Position numbers and translations under genes: made by a program. From G963677325 sp963677325 (GTDB lineage Bacteria; Bacteroidota; Bacteroidia; Bacteroidales; Prolixibacteraceae): DNA of 64,000 nucleotides. This document shows, piece after piece, positions 62,865 to 64,000 of the stretch. The DNA lies in assembly GCA_963677325.2 (NCBI GenBank), contig CAXXGM010000006.1:62001-126000 (forward strand). The letters are read 5' to 3'. Under the pieces are notes generated by a model, which worked only from the letters and a program-made list of their open reading frames with translations, was not told where the DNA came from and searched no databases. The first letter of the stretch is position 1; every line of letters begins with the position of its first letter.

Positions 62865-64000
62865 TTATCTGAAAAAGCTGATAAACAGGGCAATATTCAG
62901 GAAAGTGACTATTGTTCCAATCGTATAAAGAACAACCGTATGCCGTTTGCTATTCTTGTATTTCCCCATTACTTTTTCTGAGGAAGTAAGATAAACCTGT
63001 ACAAAAATAGTTAGCGGGAGCTGTATACTTAAAATCATCTGGGAGATAATCAGACCCTTAAAAGGATCTGAAATAAGAAAAATGATCAGTAAGGCAACAA
63101 TAAAAGAAATGGCCACGCCCAATCTTGAATGATTGTCCTTAATATCGAAAGGCTCACCAAAAATTCCGGAGAAAATAGAACCTGCAGCCATTCCAGAAGT
63201 AATGGTAGAGGCAATTCCTGCAAACAATAGGGCAACAGCAAAGATGACAGCAGCATGAATTCCTAAAAGAGGTTCCAATAAACTTTTGGCTTGCTGCAAC
63301 TCCGTAACAATGATCCCTGATTTATGGAAAGTCGCTGCAGCCAGTAAAATCATGGCACTGTTTATGGCCCAACCTACCATCATTGATATTAATGTATCAA
63401 AGAATTCATAATTAAGCTTTTTTCGAATCGTTGTTTCATCAGTAAGATTCCATTGACGGCTCTGAATGATTTCAGAGTGCAGAAAGAGATTGTGCGGCAT
63501 AACAACTGCTCCCAAAACACTCATCACAATCATTATTGATCCATCCGGAAAACTTGGCGTAGTCCATGATTGAAAAGCGGAATTCCAATCAATTTTAACA
63601 AGTGACAGCTCATAAAGGAAAGCCAGACCAATAATGGAGACAAAAGAAATTATCCATCTTTCCAAAACCCTGTAACCATTGGTGAACAACATTATGGAAA
63701 CAAACATGACCACAAGAGCAGCTCCTACGGGAATAGGAATGTTAAAAAGCATTTTAAGAGCAATTGCACCTCCAAGAACCTCAGCCAGAGAGGTCGAAAT
63801 TGAAGCCAGCATAGCACTGAAGAGAATAAAATTTCCATATACAGGCATCACATATTTTGTTGTTGCCTCGGAAAGACACAAACCGGTTGCAATTCCAAGA
63901 TGGGCTACATTGTGTTGAAGTATGATTAATATTAAGGTTGAAAAAGTCACCATCCAGAGAAGTAAATAACCGTAACCCGCTCCCGCAGCTATATTGGAAG
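62865..64000 (-). CDS. NRAMP-family divalent metal transporter (truncated by window end)
   Basis: About 378 C-terminal residues are visible; the frame is open through position 64000 (SNIAAGAGYGYLLLWMVTFS), so the N-terminus with the DPG metal motif of helix 1 lies outside. Helix 6 shows the second metal-site motif VMPHNLFLHS (~150 from the visible start), and helices such as LLEPLLGIHAAVIFAVALLFAGIASTITSGMAAGSIF match the family. It imports Mn2+ or Fe2+ with protons across the inner membrane. The stop is 33 bp from the convergent methyltransferase stop. Confidence 0.93.
   Translation of the reverse strand, partial: SNIAAGAGYGYLLLWMVTFSTLILIILQHNVAHLGIATGLCLSEATTKYVMPVYGNFILFSAMLASISTSLAEVLGGAIALKMLFNIPIPVGAALVVMFVSIMLFTNGYRVLERWIISFVSIIGLAFLYELSLVKIDWNSAFQSWTTPSFPDGSIMIVMSVLGAVVMPHNLFLHSEIIQSRQWNLTDETTIRKKLNYEFFDTLISMMVGWAINSAMILLAAATFHKSGIIVTELQQAKSLLEPLLGIHAAVIFAVALLFAGIASTITSGMAAGSIFSGIFGEPFDIKDNHSRLGVAISFIVALLIIFLISDPFKGLIISQMILSIQLPLTIFVQVYLTSSEKVMGKYKNSKRHTVVLYTIGTIVTFLNIALFISFFR

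Overview
The window looks like a chromosomal segment of a Bacteroidota bacterium, probably Bacteroidales/Marinilabiliales-like. Grounds: low-GC DNA, a 47-bp direct repeat of the type II-C CRISPR kind common in Bacteroidota, a run of ~790-residue FtsX/MacB-type permeases, a DUF6913-like gene next to dapA, and intergenic DNA crowded with dispersed repeats. No homology search was run; names rest on visible motifs and gene order.

Layout. 1-8039 (minus strand): a surface-sugar operon for a nonulosonic (legionaminic/sialic-type) acid, with LegC-like aminotransferase, NeuD/PglD-like acyltransferase, glycosyltransferase, NeuB/LegI-like synthase, a PtmE-like nucleotidyltransferase with a decayed second domain, a CMP-sugar synthetase, an unrecognised protein and a truncated oxidoreductase. 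8040-9356: intergenic DNA with a MITE-like element and tRNA-Leu(GAG). 9357-20279 (minus): lipoprotein, TPR protein with 366-bp tandem repeats, amino-acid permease and an RND tripartite efflux system. 20456-24133: aroC, an NTF2-like protein and an ECF sigma/anti-sigma/Spy-like operon. 25032: a second, internally duplicated Spy-like gene whose upstream region shares an ECF-type promoter with the sigma operon. 25957-26984: a Panacea-domain (PanA) toxin-antitoxin candidate. 27245-27521: an orphan CRISPR array.

27535-54229 is the centrepiece. A histidine kinase and NtrC-type regulator lie divergent from a MacAB-TolC-like locus: TolC, adaptor, ATPase, six permeases, a second ATPase and a seventh permease. 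A sigma-54-like -24/-12 site precedes TolC. Five permeases share nearly the same C-terminus, and an orphan copy of that 3' end lies between permeases 4 and 5. The first ATPase carries an 86-bp insertion with an 18-bp direct repeat.

54527-64000: SlyD-type isomerase, a cobalamin riboswitch with a CWC protein and a DUF4465 lipoprotein, a four-helix-bundle gene inside periodic repeats, ligA, DUF6913, dapA, agmatine deiminase, a methyltransferase and a truncated NRAMP transporter.

The most unusual theme is a recurring architecture. Small orphan genes (two 23S-IVS-like four-helix-bundle proteins and one GxxExxY/PDDEXK_3 protein) are each bracketed by low-complexity repeat arms. The arm sequence differs at each locus, and gene-less copies of two arm families also occur in the window.
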